From assembly GCF_018449795.1 (NCBI RefSeq), contig NZ_JAAVVE010000019.1:1-64000 (forward strand): 64,000 nucleotides of DNA, read 5' to 3'. The notes beneath the pieces were generated by a model. The model saw nothing but the letters and a program-made list of their open reading frames with translations. It searched no databases and had not been told where the DNA came from. The position numbers and the translations under genes were made by a program. This DNA is from Sphingomonas sp. dw_22. GTDB taxonomy: Bacteria > Pseudomonadota > Alphaproteobacteria > Sphingomonadales > Sphingomonadaceae. Each line of letters begins with the position of its first letter. Position 1 is the stretch's first letter. Shown piece after piece: positions 1-7,504 of the stretch.

Positions 1-458
1 CGCCGGGCGGGCGCGTGCTGCGCTCCGACGTGTTCCGCAAGCGCCTGGCGGGCCTGCCGCCCGAGACCCGCCTGCCGCCCGCCCATTATACGCGGCGCAG
101 CGACGCCGAGACCTATGAGGCGATGTTCGAATCGGCCGACGATCACCTCGCCTGCGGCAGTTCGGTGATCCTCGACGCGGTGTTCATGAGCCGCAGCGAG
201 CGCGACGTGGCCGAGGCGCTGGCGATCCGGGCGCGCGTGCCCTTCACCGGCATCTGGCTGGAGGCACCCGAGCAGGATCGCATCGCCCGCGTCCGCGCGC
301 GCTCTGGCGATGCTTCCGATGCCAGCGTCGAAGTGGTGCGCGAGCAGTCGCGCCGCTCGGTCGGCGATCTGTCGAGCTGGCACCGGATGCGCGTCAATCG
401 CCCGCTCGACCTGATCGTCCCCGCCGCCCGCGCGGTGCTGGAACGGACTCCCCGCTAG
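1..458 (+). CDS. C-terminal part of an AAA-type kinase / phosphotransferase-family ATP-binding protein (5' end outside window)
   Basis: The frame is open to the left edge, so the visible 151 residues are the C-terminal part of a longer protein. They contain LRSDVFRKRL, a DAVFMSRSERD stretch and a run of Arg-rich helix ending in HRMRVNRPLDLIV. This resembles the P-loop kinase half of the bifunctional aminoglycoside-phosphotransferase/ATP-binding proteins (COG0645-like, gluconokinase-like fold); the P-loop itself would lie upstream. A GTG at 15 could be read as a start but sits inside the conserved LRSDV motif, so it is unlikely. The stop is 1 nt before the start of the PfkB gene, which suggests co-translation. 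The true substrate is unknown. Confidence 0.6.
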   Translation, partial: PGGRVLRSDVFRKRLAGLPPETRLPPAHYTRRSDAETYEAMFESADDHLACGSSVILDAVFMSRSERDVAEALAIRARVPFTGIWLEAPEQDRIARVRARSGDASDASVEVVREQSRRSVGDLSSWHRMRVNRPLDLIVPAARAVLERTPR

Positions 459-459
459 G

Positions 460-1374
460 GTGTCGATCGCGACCGTCACGCTCAACCCCGCGCTCGACAT
501 CACCACCGCCACCGAAGCGGTGCGCCACACGCACAAGCTCAGGTGCAGCGAACCGCGCTTCGAGCCGGGCGGCGGCGGGATCAACGTCGCCCGCGTCGTC
601 CATGCGCTGGGCGGCAAGGTGACGGCGGTATTCCCGTGCGGCGGCCCCATGGGCGTCACGCTGGAGACGCTGCTGCGCGAAGCCGGCGTGCCGATCGCGC
701 CGGTGCCGATCGCCGGCGCAACCCGCCAGAGCTTCACGGTCGAAGAGACATCGACCGGCCTCCCCTATCGCTTCGTGCTGCCCGGTCCGGTGCTGGGCGA
801 AAGCGAGATCGCCGCACTGGTGGAAGTGCTCCGCGCCCTGCCCGGCCGCCCGGACTATATCGTCGCGAGCGGCAGCCTGCCGCCCGGCTGCCATCCGCGG
901 ATCTTTCGCCGCCTCGCCGATCTCGGCAAGCGGCTGGTGATCGATACCTCGGGGCTGGCGCTGGCCGCGTGCGAGGGCGTGCGCGCCTATCTGGTCAAGC
1001 CGAGCCTGCGCGAGCTGGAGGAGCTGGTCGGCCGCACGCTTGCCACCGAAATGGACGAAGCCGCCGCGGCGCGCGAGCTGCTGGAGCGCGGCTTCGCGGA
1101 GATCGTCGTGCTGTCGCTCGGCGAGCGCGGCGCGCTGCTGGTGACGGCGGATCGGGAGCTGCGCCTGCCCGCGATACCGGTGCCCGTCGCCAATGCGGTG
1201 GGTGCCGGCGATTCGATGGTCGCCGCGATCACCCTCGCTTTGGCTCGCGGCCAGTCGCTGGACGAAGCGCTGCGCTACGGCATCGCCGGCGGCGCCGCCG
1301 CGCTGCTCGCCCCGGGCGCCGAGCTCGTCCGCAAGGAGGATGTCGAGCGGCTATATGCCGCTGCGGGGAGCTAG
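460..1374 (+). CDS. PfkB-family sugar kinase (1-phosphofructokinase / minor 6-phosphofructokinase type)
   Basis: This 304-residue protein is a ribokinase-fold carbohydrate kinase of the cytoplasm. The N-terminal PfkB signature GGGGINVARV is near residue 40, and the C-terminal signature NAVGAGDSMVAA is near residue 245; its Asp is the catalytic base of the family. Length and both signatures fit the 1-phosphofructokinase/PfkB (tagatose-6-phosphate kinase-like) group, which phosphorylates a sugar phosphate with ATP. It starts with GTG one base after the preceding stop, so the two genes are probably translated together. It ends just before a hairpin-rich intergenic cassette shared with the convergent ArsR gene. 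The exact sugar cannot be read from sequence. Confidence 0.8.
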   Translation: MSIATVTLNPALDITTATEAVRHTHKLRCSEPRFEPGGGGINVARVVHALGGKVTAVFPCGGPMGVTLETLLREAGVPIAPVPIAGATRQSFTVEETSTGLPYRFVLPGPVLGESEIAALVEVLRALPGRPDYIVASGSLPPGCHPRIFRRLADLGKRLVIDTSGLALAACEGVRAYLVKPSLRELEELVGRTLATEMDEAAAARELLERGFAEIVVLSLGERGALLVTADRELRLPAIPVPVANAVGAGDSMVAAITLALARGQSLDEALRYGIAGGAAALLAPGAELVRKEDVERLYAAAGS

Positions 1375-1388
1375 GAACCTACCCAAAA

Positions 1389-1536
1389 CCCTCTCCCCTT
1401 GGGAGAGGGAGGGGCCCGCTCGGCGCAGCCGAGTGGGAGGGTGAGGGCAGACGAGTGCGGCCAGAGCGATCGCTTCGTCTGCGTCGCCCTCCCGCCACCT
1501 TCGGCGCTCCTTCCCTCTCCCTTGGGAGAGGGACAG
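1389..1536. repeat. Compound intergenic repeat cassette bounded by CCCTCTCCC/GGGAGAGGG hairpins
   Basis: Two nearly identical hairpins (CCCTCTCCC ... GGGAGAGGG, at 1389-1409 and 1513-1532) bracket a smaller hairpin CTCGGC-GCA-GCCGAG at 1419-1433 and a longer interrupted stem (AGACGA at about 1449 with TCGTCT at about 1475). It lies between the convergent PfkB and ArsR genes and probably acts as a two-way terminator or mRNA 3' stabiliser. The architecture matches the cassettes at 2738, 17948 and 34848. Confidence 0.7.
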
Positions 1537-1540
1537 CCGC

Positions 1541-1840
1541 TCAAGCCGCCTCGGCCTCGGGTTCCTTGCAGAACAGGCCGTGCAGCGCCTCGAGCATGCG
1601 CAGCGCTTCGGGGCTGGCGAGCGAATAGAAGATCATCTGGCCGGCGCGGCGCGCCGAGACCATGCCTTCGCGGCGGAGCAGGGCAAGCTGCTGCGACACG
1701 GCGGTATCGCGAGAGCCGGTCAGGCGCGCAAGCTCGCCCACGGACTTCTCGCCGTCCCACAAGTGGCACAACAGCAACAGGCGGCTTCGGCCGGAAAGCG
1801 CCTTGAGGAATGTCGAGGCGCGGTCGATCTCGGTAATCAT
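1541..1840 (-). CDS. ArsR/SmtB-family regulator with two cysteines spaced like persulfide sensors (SqrR/BigR type)
   Basis: A 99-residue winged-helix repressor starting at ATG 1840 (MITEIDRAST). The recognition helix region is SVGELARLTGSRDTAVSQQL (residues 33-52) and the wing is MVSARRAGQMIFYSL. There are exactly two cysteines, C25 (LLLLCHLWDG) and C91 (LFCKEPE), 66 residues apart. From family knowledge, SqrR and BigR persulfide sensors carry their dithiol pair with this same spacing in helices 2 and 5. A sulfide or reactive-sulfur ligand is therefore the best guess, not proven. It is divergent from the flavodoxin-fold quinone reductase at 2148, a possible target. A longer frame up to 1888 exists but has no conserved residues. 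Confidence 0.8.
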   Translation of the reverse strand: MITEIDRASTFLKALSGRSRLLLLCHLWDGEKSVGELARLTGSRDTAVSQQLALLRREGMVSARRAGQMIFYSLASPEALRMLEALHGLFCKEPEAEAA

Positions 1841-1929
1841 AGCGTATTTCACGGGCGGACAGCTATTCGCGGACGCGACCGCTTGCAAGCCGCTATCGTT
1901 CGGAAACGGAACGAGTTTTGGTGGAAAAA

Positions 1930-1954
1930 CATGGTTACCGACATTGCAACCATG
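1930..1954. promoter_or_regulatory. Palindrome CATGGTT-N11-AACCATG, candidate operator in the divergent arsR/quinone-reductase gap
   Basis: Perfect 7-bp arms lie in the 307-bp gap (1841-2147) between the ArsR gene and the gene at 2148. ArsR proteins bind imperfect dyads in such positions, so this is a candidate site. I see no other gene in the gap; a short open stretch across 1931-2150 lacks any recognisable protein features. Confidence 0.4.
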
Positions 1955-2147
1955 AAGCCTTCACGCCCCGGAAGGCGCAAATCGCCGCCCATCCCGTTTC
2001 GGCCCCCTATGATCGCATGCATCCTTGACCTGTTGGACAAGTTCGCGCAGCGCCGCCCGGATTTTTGTGACGGTTCCGCAACGTTTGGTCCGGGCACCGT
2101 AGGGATACGTATGGTCCGAGGGCGCCGGGAAGCGTCACATCGCCGGC

Positions 2148-2720
2148 ATGACCAGGCTTCTCCTCATCGACGGCCATCCCGATCCGGATCGCGGCCGCTT
2201 CGTCCATGCCCTTGCCGACAGCTATGCCGGGGGTGCGGCTCAGGCCGGGCACGATGTCCGCCGGATCGATCTGGCGACGGCGTCCTTCCCAATGCTGCGC
2301 TCGCGCGCCGAATGGATGGATGGCGCCCCCGATCCCGTGATCGCCGAGGCGCAGGAAGCGATCCGCCGGGCCGAGCATATCGTCTTCTTCTATCCGCTGT
2401 GGCTCGGCGACATGCCGGCGCTGCTCAAGGCGTTCCTGGAGCAGACCGCCCGGCCGGGCTTCGCGATCGGCGAAGGCCGCATGCCCAAGCCCCTGCTCGG
2501 CGGGCGCTCGGCGCGGCTGGTGGTGACGATGGGGATGCCCGCCCTCTTCTACCGCTTCTATTATGGCGCCCACAGCGTGAAGAGCTTCGAGCGCAACATC
2601 CTGAAGTTCGCCGGGATCAAGCCGGTGGCAAGCTCTCTGGTGGGCAATGTCGAGGGCGATGCCGATGCCCGCGCCGAATGGCTGGCGAAGATAGCCGAAC
2701 TGGGCGCCAAGGCGGCCTGA
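2148..2720 (+). CDS. Flavodoxin-fold NAD(P)H:quinone reductase-like protein
   Basis: This 190-residue cytoplasmic protein starts LLLIDGHPDPDRGRFVHAL, the NAD(P)H dehydrogenase (quinone)/MdaB-KefF-type flavodoxin-2 fold that binds FMN or FAD at the N-terminal loop. Residues 75-100 (AEHIVFFYPLWLGDMPALLK) match the second flavin-contact loop of the family, and LVVTMGMPALFY follows. Family members reduce quinones by two electrons or act as flavin reductases. It stands alone, divergent from the two-cysteine ArsR gene, and may be its target. It is followed by a compound repeat cassette. The ATG at 2148 has only a weak ribosome site, but no better start precedes the conserved strand. Confidence 0.75.
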   Translation: MTRLLLIDGHPDPDRGRFVHALADSYAGGAAQAGHDVRRIDLATASFPMLRSRAEWMDGAPDPVIAEAQEAIRRAEHIVFFYPLWLGDMPALLKAFLEQTARPGFAIGEGRMPKPLLGGRSARLVVTMGMPALFYRFYYGAHSVKSFERNILKFAGIKPVASSLVGNVEGDADARAEWLAKIAELGAKAA

Positions 2721-2737
2721 CGGCGAGAAGCAGTCCT

Positions 2738-2876
2738 CAAGATCCTCCCCGGTACGGGGAGGGGGACCAGCCGCAGGCTGGTGGAGGGGGCTCTCCGCAG
2801 GCGATTCCCGTGTGGCGCTCCCCCTCCACCACCGCCTTCGACGGCGGTCCCCCTCCCCGTGCCGGGGAGGATCTTG
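2738..2876. repeat. Compound intergenic repeat cassette, outer arms CAAGATCCTCCCC / GGGGAGGATCTTG
   Basis: Perfect 13-bp outer inverted arms (2738-2750 and 2864-2876) enclose two terminal hairpins CCTCCCCG-N3-CGGGGAGG (2744-2762, 2852-2870), a CCAGCC-GCA-GGCTGG hairpin (2766-2780) and an ACCGCC ... GGCGGT hairpin. It fills the convergent gap between the quinone reductase and the universal stress protein, where it likely ends transcription from both sides. Confidence 0.75.
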
Positions 2877-2949
2877 GGGATCGCAACCAGATCGCCAACG
2901 AAAAAGGGGCGCCGTCACCGGCGCCCCTCTCCTCCCCCCGCCCGAGGGT

Positions 2950-3753
2950 TCAATGGGCGAGGAAGATCGGAACGGGCGATTCCTTCAGCATCCGCTTGGT
3001 CACGCCGCCGAACGCCGCCTCGATGAAGCGGCTATGGCCGAAGCCGCCCATCACCACATAGGCCGCATCGATCGCCTTCACGGTATCGAGAACCACCGTG
3101 CTCGCCAGCTCGGTCAGCGCGGACCTCTCGCGGATCTCGGGCTCGATGCCGTGGCGCGAGAGATATTCGGCCGCCGACTGGGCGGGGATCTTGAGCGAGC
3201 CGTCGTCGGCCGCGAGGATCGTCACCGACTTGGCGTGGCGCAGCAGCGGCACCGCCGCGCGCAGCGCTGCCTCGGCCTCGCGCGAACCGTCCCAGGCGAC
3301 CAGCGCGTTGCCGAAGGCGTCGAAGCGCCGGGCGCTGGCGGGCACGGCGATGATCGGCTTGTTCGACTTGAGCAGCACATCGCCCACCAGCTCGCGCATG
3401 TCGGGGAAATGGATGCCGTCGATCTCGCGGTTGAGCACCACCAGATCGGCCATCGTCGCCGCATCGCGCATGCACGGGCTCAGGAAGCCGCATTCGTCGA
3501 TCCAGTCATAGGGCACGTCCTCGACCCTGAGCCGTGCCTCCATACGCTCGCGATTCTCCTTCTCGCGCGCCTGCTCGTCGGCCATCATCAGCGCCTCGCC
3601 GCCGGTGCCGGCATAATCGCCGATGAACAGCGGCGTGATCGACACGTCGACACAGGTCAGATGGCCGTCCAGGGCGCGCGTCAGATCCAGGGCGGCCTGG
3701 AAGCGCGCTTCCTGACCAGCATCGTCATGCATCAGCACCAGCACATTCTTCAT
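2950..3753 (-). CDS. Tandem-domain universal stress protein (UspA family)
   Basis: A 267-residue cytoplasmic protein with two Usp domains. Domain 1 (about 1-145) begins MKNVLVLMHDDAG. Domain 2 (about 150-267) carries the ATP-binding type glycine motif VMGGFGHSRFIEAAFGG followed by TKRMLKESPVPIFLAH, the usual Usp C-terminus. I chose ATG 3753 because GGAGG lies 8 nt upstream; an in-frame ATG at 3774 is weaker. Such double-Usp proteins are commonly induced by hypoxia or stationary phase. It is a single-gene unit here, between the repeat cassette and the short-chain dehydrogenase gene. Confidence 0.88.
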   Translation of the reverse strand: MKNVLVLMHDDAGQEARFQAALDLTRALDGHLTCVDVSITPLFIGDYAGTGGEALMMADEQAREKENRERMEARLRVEDVPYDWIDECGFLSPCMRDAATMADLVVLNREIDGIHFPDMRELVGDVLLKSNKPIIAVPASARRFDAFGNALVAWDGSREAEAALRAAVPLLRHAKSVTILAADDGSLKIPAQSAAEYLSRHGIEPEIRERSALTELASTVVLDTVKAIDAAYVVMGGFGHSRFIEAAFGGVTKRMLKESPVPIFLAH

Positions 3754-3817
3754 GATCGCCTCCACCAGTTTCATACGTGGAGGACTAGGAAGCGGCGCGC
3801 CCGCCCGACATGCGGAA

Positions 3818-4648
3818 TTATACGGACACGGGGAAATCGGTGCTCCGCGTCACATCCTCCCACTGGTCGATCTCCTCGATCACCGCGTCGAGCTTCTCGC
3901 GGGCGCGGCGCAGCGCGTCGGAGCCGAGCAGCAGGTGGAGCGGCGCCTTCTCCGCATCGGCCAGCGCCAGGATCGCCTCCGCCGCGCGCGCGGGATCGCC
4001 AAGCTGGTTGCCCGCCATCGCATCGAACGCCGCACCATATCGGCCGACGCTCGCGGCATAGGCTTCGCCTTCAGCCTCGCTCTTGCGGATCGAATGCGGC
4101 GACAGGAAATCGGTGCGGAATGCGCCGGGGGCGACGGCAGTCACCTTGATGCCGAGCGGCGCGACTTCCTGCGCCAGCGCGGCCGACATGCCTTCGAGCG
4201 CATATTTGGCCGCGGCATACATGGCCGAAGCGGCGCCCGGCGCGCGGCCGGCGATCGAGGTGATGTTGACGATATGCCCCGATCCTTGCGCGCGCAGATG
4301 CGGCAGCGCGGTGCGGGTCAGCCGGAACGGGCCGAACAGATCGACCGCGAACAGCCGCGCGACTTCCGCGTCGCTCGCCTTTTCGAGCGCGCCGAGCAGG
4401 CCGTATCCGGCATTGTTGACGATCACATCGATCCGGCCCGCCAGGGCAAAGGCCCGTTCGACCGCCGCCTCGACCGCGTCGCCATCTTCCATGTCGAGCG
4501 TCAGGACATGGAGCGTGCCGCTCCCTTCCGGAATAGCGGGTGCCGCGCCGCGCACCGTGCCGATGACGGTGTCGCCGCGCGCGATCGCCGCGCTTGCCAG
4601 CGCCAGCCCCAGGCCGCGCGAAATGCCGGTGATGAACCAGGTCTTCAT
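3818..4648 (-). CDS. Short-chain dehydrogenase/reductase (SDR), classical type
   Basis: A 276-residue Rossmann-fold oxidoreductase. The nucleotide-binding motif TGISRGLGLALA is at residues 7-18, the structural motif NNAGYG is near 80, and the catalytic Ser-Tyr-Lys set is visible as NITSIAG and YAAAKYALEG. The length is that of classical SDRs. The start at ATG 4648 has AAGGAGA 7 nt upstream; a longer frame to 4714 has no conserved residues. The gene is divergent from a LysR regulator across about 105 bp, the usual arrangement when the LysR protein controls the enzyme. The substrate is not identifiable. Confidence 0.88.
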   Translation of the reverse strand: MKTWFITGISRGLGLALASAAIARGDTVIGTVRGAAPAIPEGSGTLHVLTLDMEDGDAVEAAVERAFALAGRIDVIVNNAGYGLLGALEKASDAEVARLFAVDLFGPFRLTRTALPHLRAQGSGHIVNITSIAGRAPGAASAMYAAAKYALEGMSAALAQEVAPLGIKVTAVAPGAFRTDFLSPHSIRKSEAEGEAYAASVGRYGAAFDAMAGNQLGDPARAAEAILALADAEKAPLHLLLGSDALRRAREKLDAVIEEIDQWEDVTRSTDFPVSV

Positions 4649-4718
4649 GAGCGTTCTCCTTCGCCGCCCGAAATGGCGGATCGCGCCGCGCTTCGGAATG
4701 CCGCAAGAACTCACATCA

Positions 4719-4738
4719 CTTGTAAGCTGCGCTCAAAG
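4719..4738. promoter_or_regulatory. Candidate LysR box (TTG-N11-CAA) in the SDR/LysR divergent gap
   Basis: TTG at 4720-4722 and CAA at 4734-4736 are separated by 11 nt, the spacing of the LysR-family T-N11-A site, and the flanks give CTTG ... CAAAG. The site is 15 bp upstream of the chosen LysR start. The motif is short and could occur by chance. Confidence 0.35.
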
Positions 4739-4753
4739 ATGATTGGAAAGGCC

Positions 4754-5668
4754 ATGGATACGCTTCTCGCCGGCAGCGACTATAACCAGCTCCGCGCCTT
4801 CGTGGCGGTGGGCGAGATGCTGAGCTTCAGCCGCGCGGCCGAAGCGCTGGGCGTGTCGCCCTCGGCGCTGAGCCAGATGGTGCGCGGGTTCGAGGAGCGG
4901 GTCGGCGTGCGGCTGCTCAACCGGACGACGCGCAGCGTGTCGCTCACCGATGCCGGCCGGAACCTGTTCCAGCGCGTCCGCCCCGCCGTGTCCGAGCTCG
5001 CCGATGCGGTCGGCCAGGTGCAGCGCTATCGCGAGGGCCCCACCGGCACAGTGCGCGTCCACGCGTTCCGGTCGGCGGCGGAGACCTATCTCGCGCCCAT
5101 GCTCGGCGCCTTCGCCCAGGCATGTCCCGATGTCGTGCTCGACGTGACGCTGGACGATGCCGTTATCGATGTCGTCGCGGCGGGGTTCGACGCGGCGATC
5201 CGGATCGGCGAAGTGATCGAGCGCGACATGATCGCGGTCCGGCTGGGGCCGGAGCTGCGCCAGATCGCCGTCGCCTCCCCCGATTATCTCGCCGCCCATG
5301 GCCGGCCGGAGCAGCCGCGCGACCTGGTGGAGCATCGCTGCATCCGCTGGCACTGGCCCGGCCGCCCGACGCCCTATGCCTGGGAGTTCTTCGAGAACGG
5401 ATCGTGGTTCGAAGTGGCGGTGAATGGCCCGCTGATCGTCAACGACAAGGATCTCGTGATCCGCGCCGCGCTCCAGGGCGTGGGCATCGCCTTCCCGGTC
5501 GAATATGCGGTGCGCACGCATATCGCCGAGGGCAGGCTGGTGCCGCTGCTCGAACCTTGGTCGGCGCCCTTCCCGGGCATGTTCCTCTGCTATCCACGCC
5601 AGCGGCAGATGGCGCCGGCGTTGCGAGCGTTCATCGACGCGGTCCGGAGGCCCGAGCTGCTGCGATAG
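4754..5668 (+). CDS. LysR-family transcriptional regulator, divergent from the SDR gene
   Basis: A 304-residue protein with an N-terminal winged helix-turn-helix (YNQLRAFVAVGEMLSFSRAA, then LGVSPSALSQMVRGFEERVG, residues 8-50) and a C-terminal substrate-binding domain (about 95-300). RLLNRTTRSVSLTDAG is the usual linker-region sequence of the CrgA/DsdC-like LysR group. ATG 4754 follows GGAAAGG; an ATG five codons upstream (4739) is possible. Placement suggests control of the divergent SDR gene and of itself. No inducer can be inferred. Confidence 0.88.
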   Translation: MDTLLAGSDYNQLRAFVAVGEMLSFSRAAEALGVSPSALSQMVRGFEERVGVRLLNRTTRSVSLTDAGRNLFQRVRPAVSELADAVGQVQRYREGPTGTVRVHAFRSAAETYLAPMLGAFAQACPDVVLDVTLDDAVIDVVAAGFDAAIRIGEVIERDMIAVRLGPELRQIAVASPDYLAAHGRPEQPRDLVEHRCIRWHWPGRPTPYAWEFFENGSWFEVAVNGPLIVNDKDLVIRAALQGVGIAFPVEYAVRTHIAEGRLVPLLEPWSAPFPGMFLCYPRQRQMAPALRAFIDAVRRPELLR

Positions 5669-5677
5669 GTCCGCGGC

Positions 5678-7423
5678 TCAGAACAGCCCGTCGTCATCGT
5701 CGTCGTCATCACCCTGCGCGGGGGCTTCCTCCATTTCGGCCACCCCGCCGGCCAGCGCGAAACGCTTATGAACCTCGCGCTCGCTCGCCATGGTGTAGCT
5801 GGCATGGATGGCGGCCAATATCTCGCCGAGCGCGGCCGGGGGCGCTTCGGGCAGCATCGCCGGATCCCCCGCCGCGGCGGCCAATTGCGTTACCGCCTCG
5901 CCCAGCGCATCGCCGATCTCGGCGTCGCAATCGACATTCTCGGTGGTCTGGCGCAGGATATCACCCACCGTCGCGGCATCGCGATCGAGGCCGGACAGCC
6001 CCTCGCGCATCCGATCGCCGCCGTCTCGTACGCAATCGAGCGATGCCGTCAGCGCCTTGCCCGCATCGACCTTGCCGGCGCTCTCCGCCTGCGCGCGCAT
6101 CTCGGCCGCGGCATCGACAAGCTGCTCGAACGTGCCCGAGATGCCGTTGGTCAGCATTTCGAGATGGTTGGAGAAATTGCGGATCTCGGTCGCGATCATC
6201 GCGAGGCCCTGACCGTCGGCGCCCATGCGGCGGCAGCGCAGATCGGTGTTCCACGCCATCTGCTGGACGTCGTTCTTGACGCGCTGGACCGCGGCGATGC
6301 GCCGCCCCAGGCTCTCGGCGGTCGCCGAAGTGGCCGTGCCGAGCCGATCGGACAGCTCATCGGCCTGCTGGAGCCGGCCGGTGACGCTGCGCACCTCTTC
6401 GATGCTGCGTTCCAGCACATGGAGGACATGATCGTCGTCCCCGTCCCCCTGCGCGCCGCCACCGTCCTTGCCATCGTCCTTGAGCGCGAGCAGCGCGGTG
6501 GCCTGCGGGCCGATCGCGCGCAGGCTCTGGGCGAGGATGCGCGCCTGCGAGCGGAATTCCTCCACCGCATCCGCCGCCTGGGCGGCGAGCAGGGCAAGGA
6601 TGTGCTCCTCGATCAGCGTGATGTCCTCAGCCGCCAGCCCGCTCGCCTCGCGAAGCGCGGCGTCCATGGTGGAGAGGCCGGTCACGACATGCTCCAGCCG
6701 CTGGCGGGTGATGTCGCCGATCTGGAGCGCGCCGAGCGCGGTGGCGAGCCTGGTGCGGATCTCGCGCGCGACCTGGGCGATGCGAACCGCCAGCTCGCCG
6801 AGCCGCGCCTGATGGTCCTGGAGCGCGAGCGCGTCGCGATCGAGCCGCATCGGAACCTCGGGGATCACGCGCGTGCATTCGTCCGCGAGCAGCTTCTCCG
6901 CCTCCAGCGCTTCCGAGATACCGCTGCTCAGCCCGTCGATCTCCTGGCCGAAGCTGCTCATCTGCTCCTCGGCGACGTCGATCTTCTCGAACATCGTGTC
7001 GGCGAAGCCCGAGAACTCCGCCGCGCCCGCCGCCGCCACCTTGATGTTGAGCCCGCAGATGCGCAGGAACCGCAGCGTGCGGTGGAACTGGGCCATCGGC
7101 GTGCGCAGCGCCTCGCCCGCGCCGCCGATCGTCACCAGCGCCTCCTGGCGGCGGCTCTGCATCGCGGGCAGCCGGGTCAGGCGATCGGCGATCGCGCGCA
7201 TGTCCTGCACGGCGGCATCCGCCGCCTCGCGATCGAGTGCGCTCGTCACGCCCTCCAGCGATTTCACCAGCGTCTCGACGATCTGATAGGCCTGCGCCAG
7301 CGCGCCGCCCGCCTCGACGAAGCGCGCATCGAGGCCACTCGCCAATGTCGCAAGAGTGCCTTGCACATTCGCGAGCGACGCGCCGCCTTCGGCGGGCCCT
7401 TCCGCAATCTTCGAAATGTACAA
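5678..7423 (-). CDS. Chemotaxis-operon protein: CheZ-like D-x-x-x-Q motif plus degenerate receptor hairpin (paralogue 1)
   Basis: A 581-residue soluble, helix-rich protein without membrane segments. GALQIGDITRQRLEHVV (residues 231-247) places Asp237 and Gln241 in the D-x-x-x-Q arrangement of the CheZ active helix (FQDLTGQ in E. coli). Residues 390-419 (NTDLRCRRMGADGQGLAMI, then ATEIRNF) line up with the receptor hairpin tip of the MCP in this operon ([27 protein letters not shown]). Near the C-terminus it has YTMASEREVHKRF and ends in an acidic run plus GLF. It is the last gene of the che operon, 81 nt after its paralogue. It could be a CheY-P phosphatase, a cytoplasmic receptor-like scaffold, or both; this is inference. 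Confidence 0.7.
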   Translation of the reverse strand: MYISKIAEGPAEGGASLANVQGTLATLASGLDARFVEAGGALAQAYQIVETLVKSLEGVTSALDREAADAAVQDMRAIADRLTRLPAMQSRRQEALVTIGGAGEALRTPMAQFHRTLRFLRICGLNIKVAAAGAAEFSGFADTMFEKIDVAEEQMSSFGQEIDGLSSGISEALEAEKLLADECTRVIPEVPMRLDRDALALQDHQARLGELAVRIAQVAREIRTRLATALGALQIGDITRQRLEHVVTGLSTMDAALREASGLAAEDITLIEEHILALLAAQAADAVEEFRSQARILAQSLRAIGPQATALLALKDDGKDGGGAQGDGDDDHVLHVLERSIEEVRSVTGRLQQADELSDRLGTATSATAESLGRRIAAVQRVKNDVQQMAWNTDLRCRRMGADGQGLAMIATEIRNFSNHLEMLTNGISGTFEQLVDAAAEMRAQAESAGKVDAGKALTASLDCVRDGGDRMREGLSGLDRDAATVGDILRQTTENVDCDAEIGDALGEAVTQLAAAAGDPAMLPEAPPAALGEILAAIHASYTMASEREVHKRFALAGGVAEMEEAPAQGDDDDDDDGLF

Positions 7424-7504
7424 GTCGCCCTCCGAATGGCTTTCTATTCTGATAGGAAAATAACGGGAAAATCCAAATCGGGCCGGAGCCCGAACAGTCG
7501 AACG

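Noticed and set aside
1889..2147. Small plus-strand gene starting near 1931 in the arsR/quinone-reductase gap
   Set aside because: The frame is basic and Pro/Arg-rich without motifs, lacks a ribosome site and would run through the promoter and start of the quinone reductase gene.
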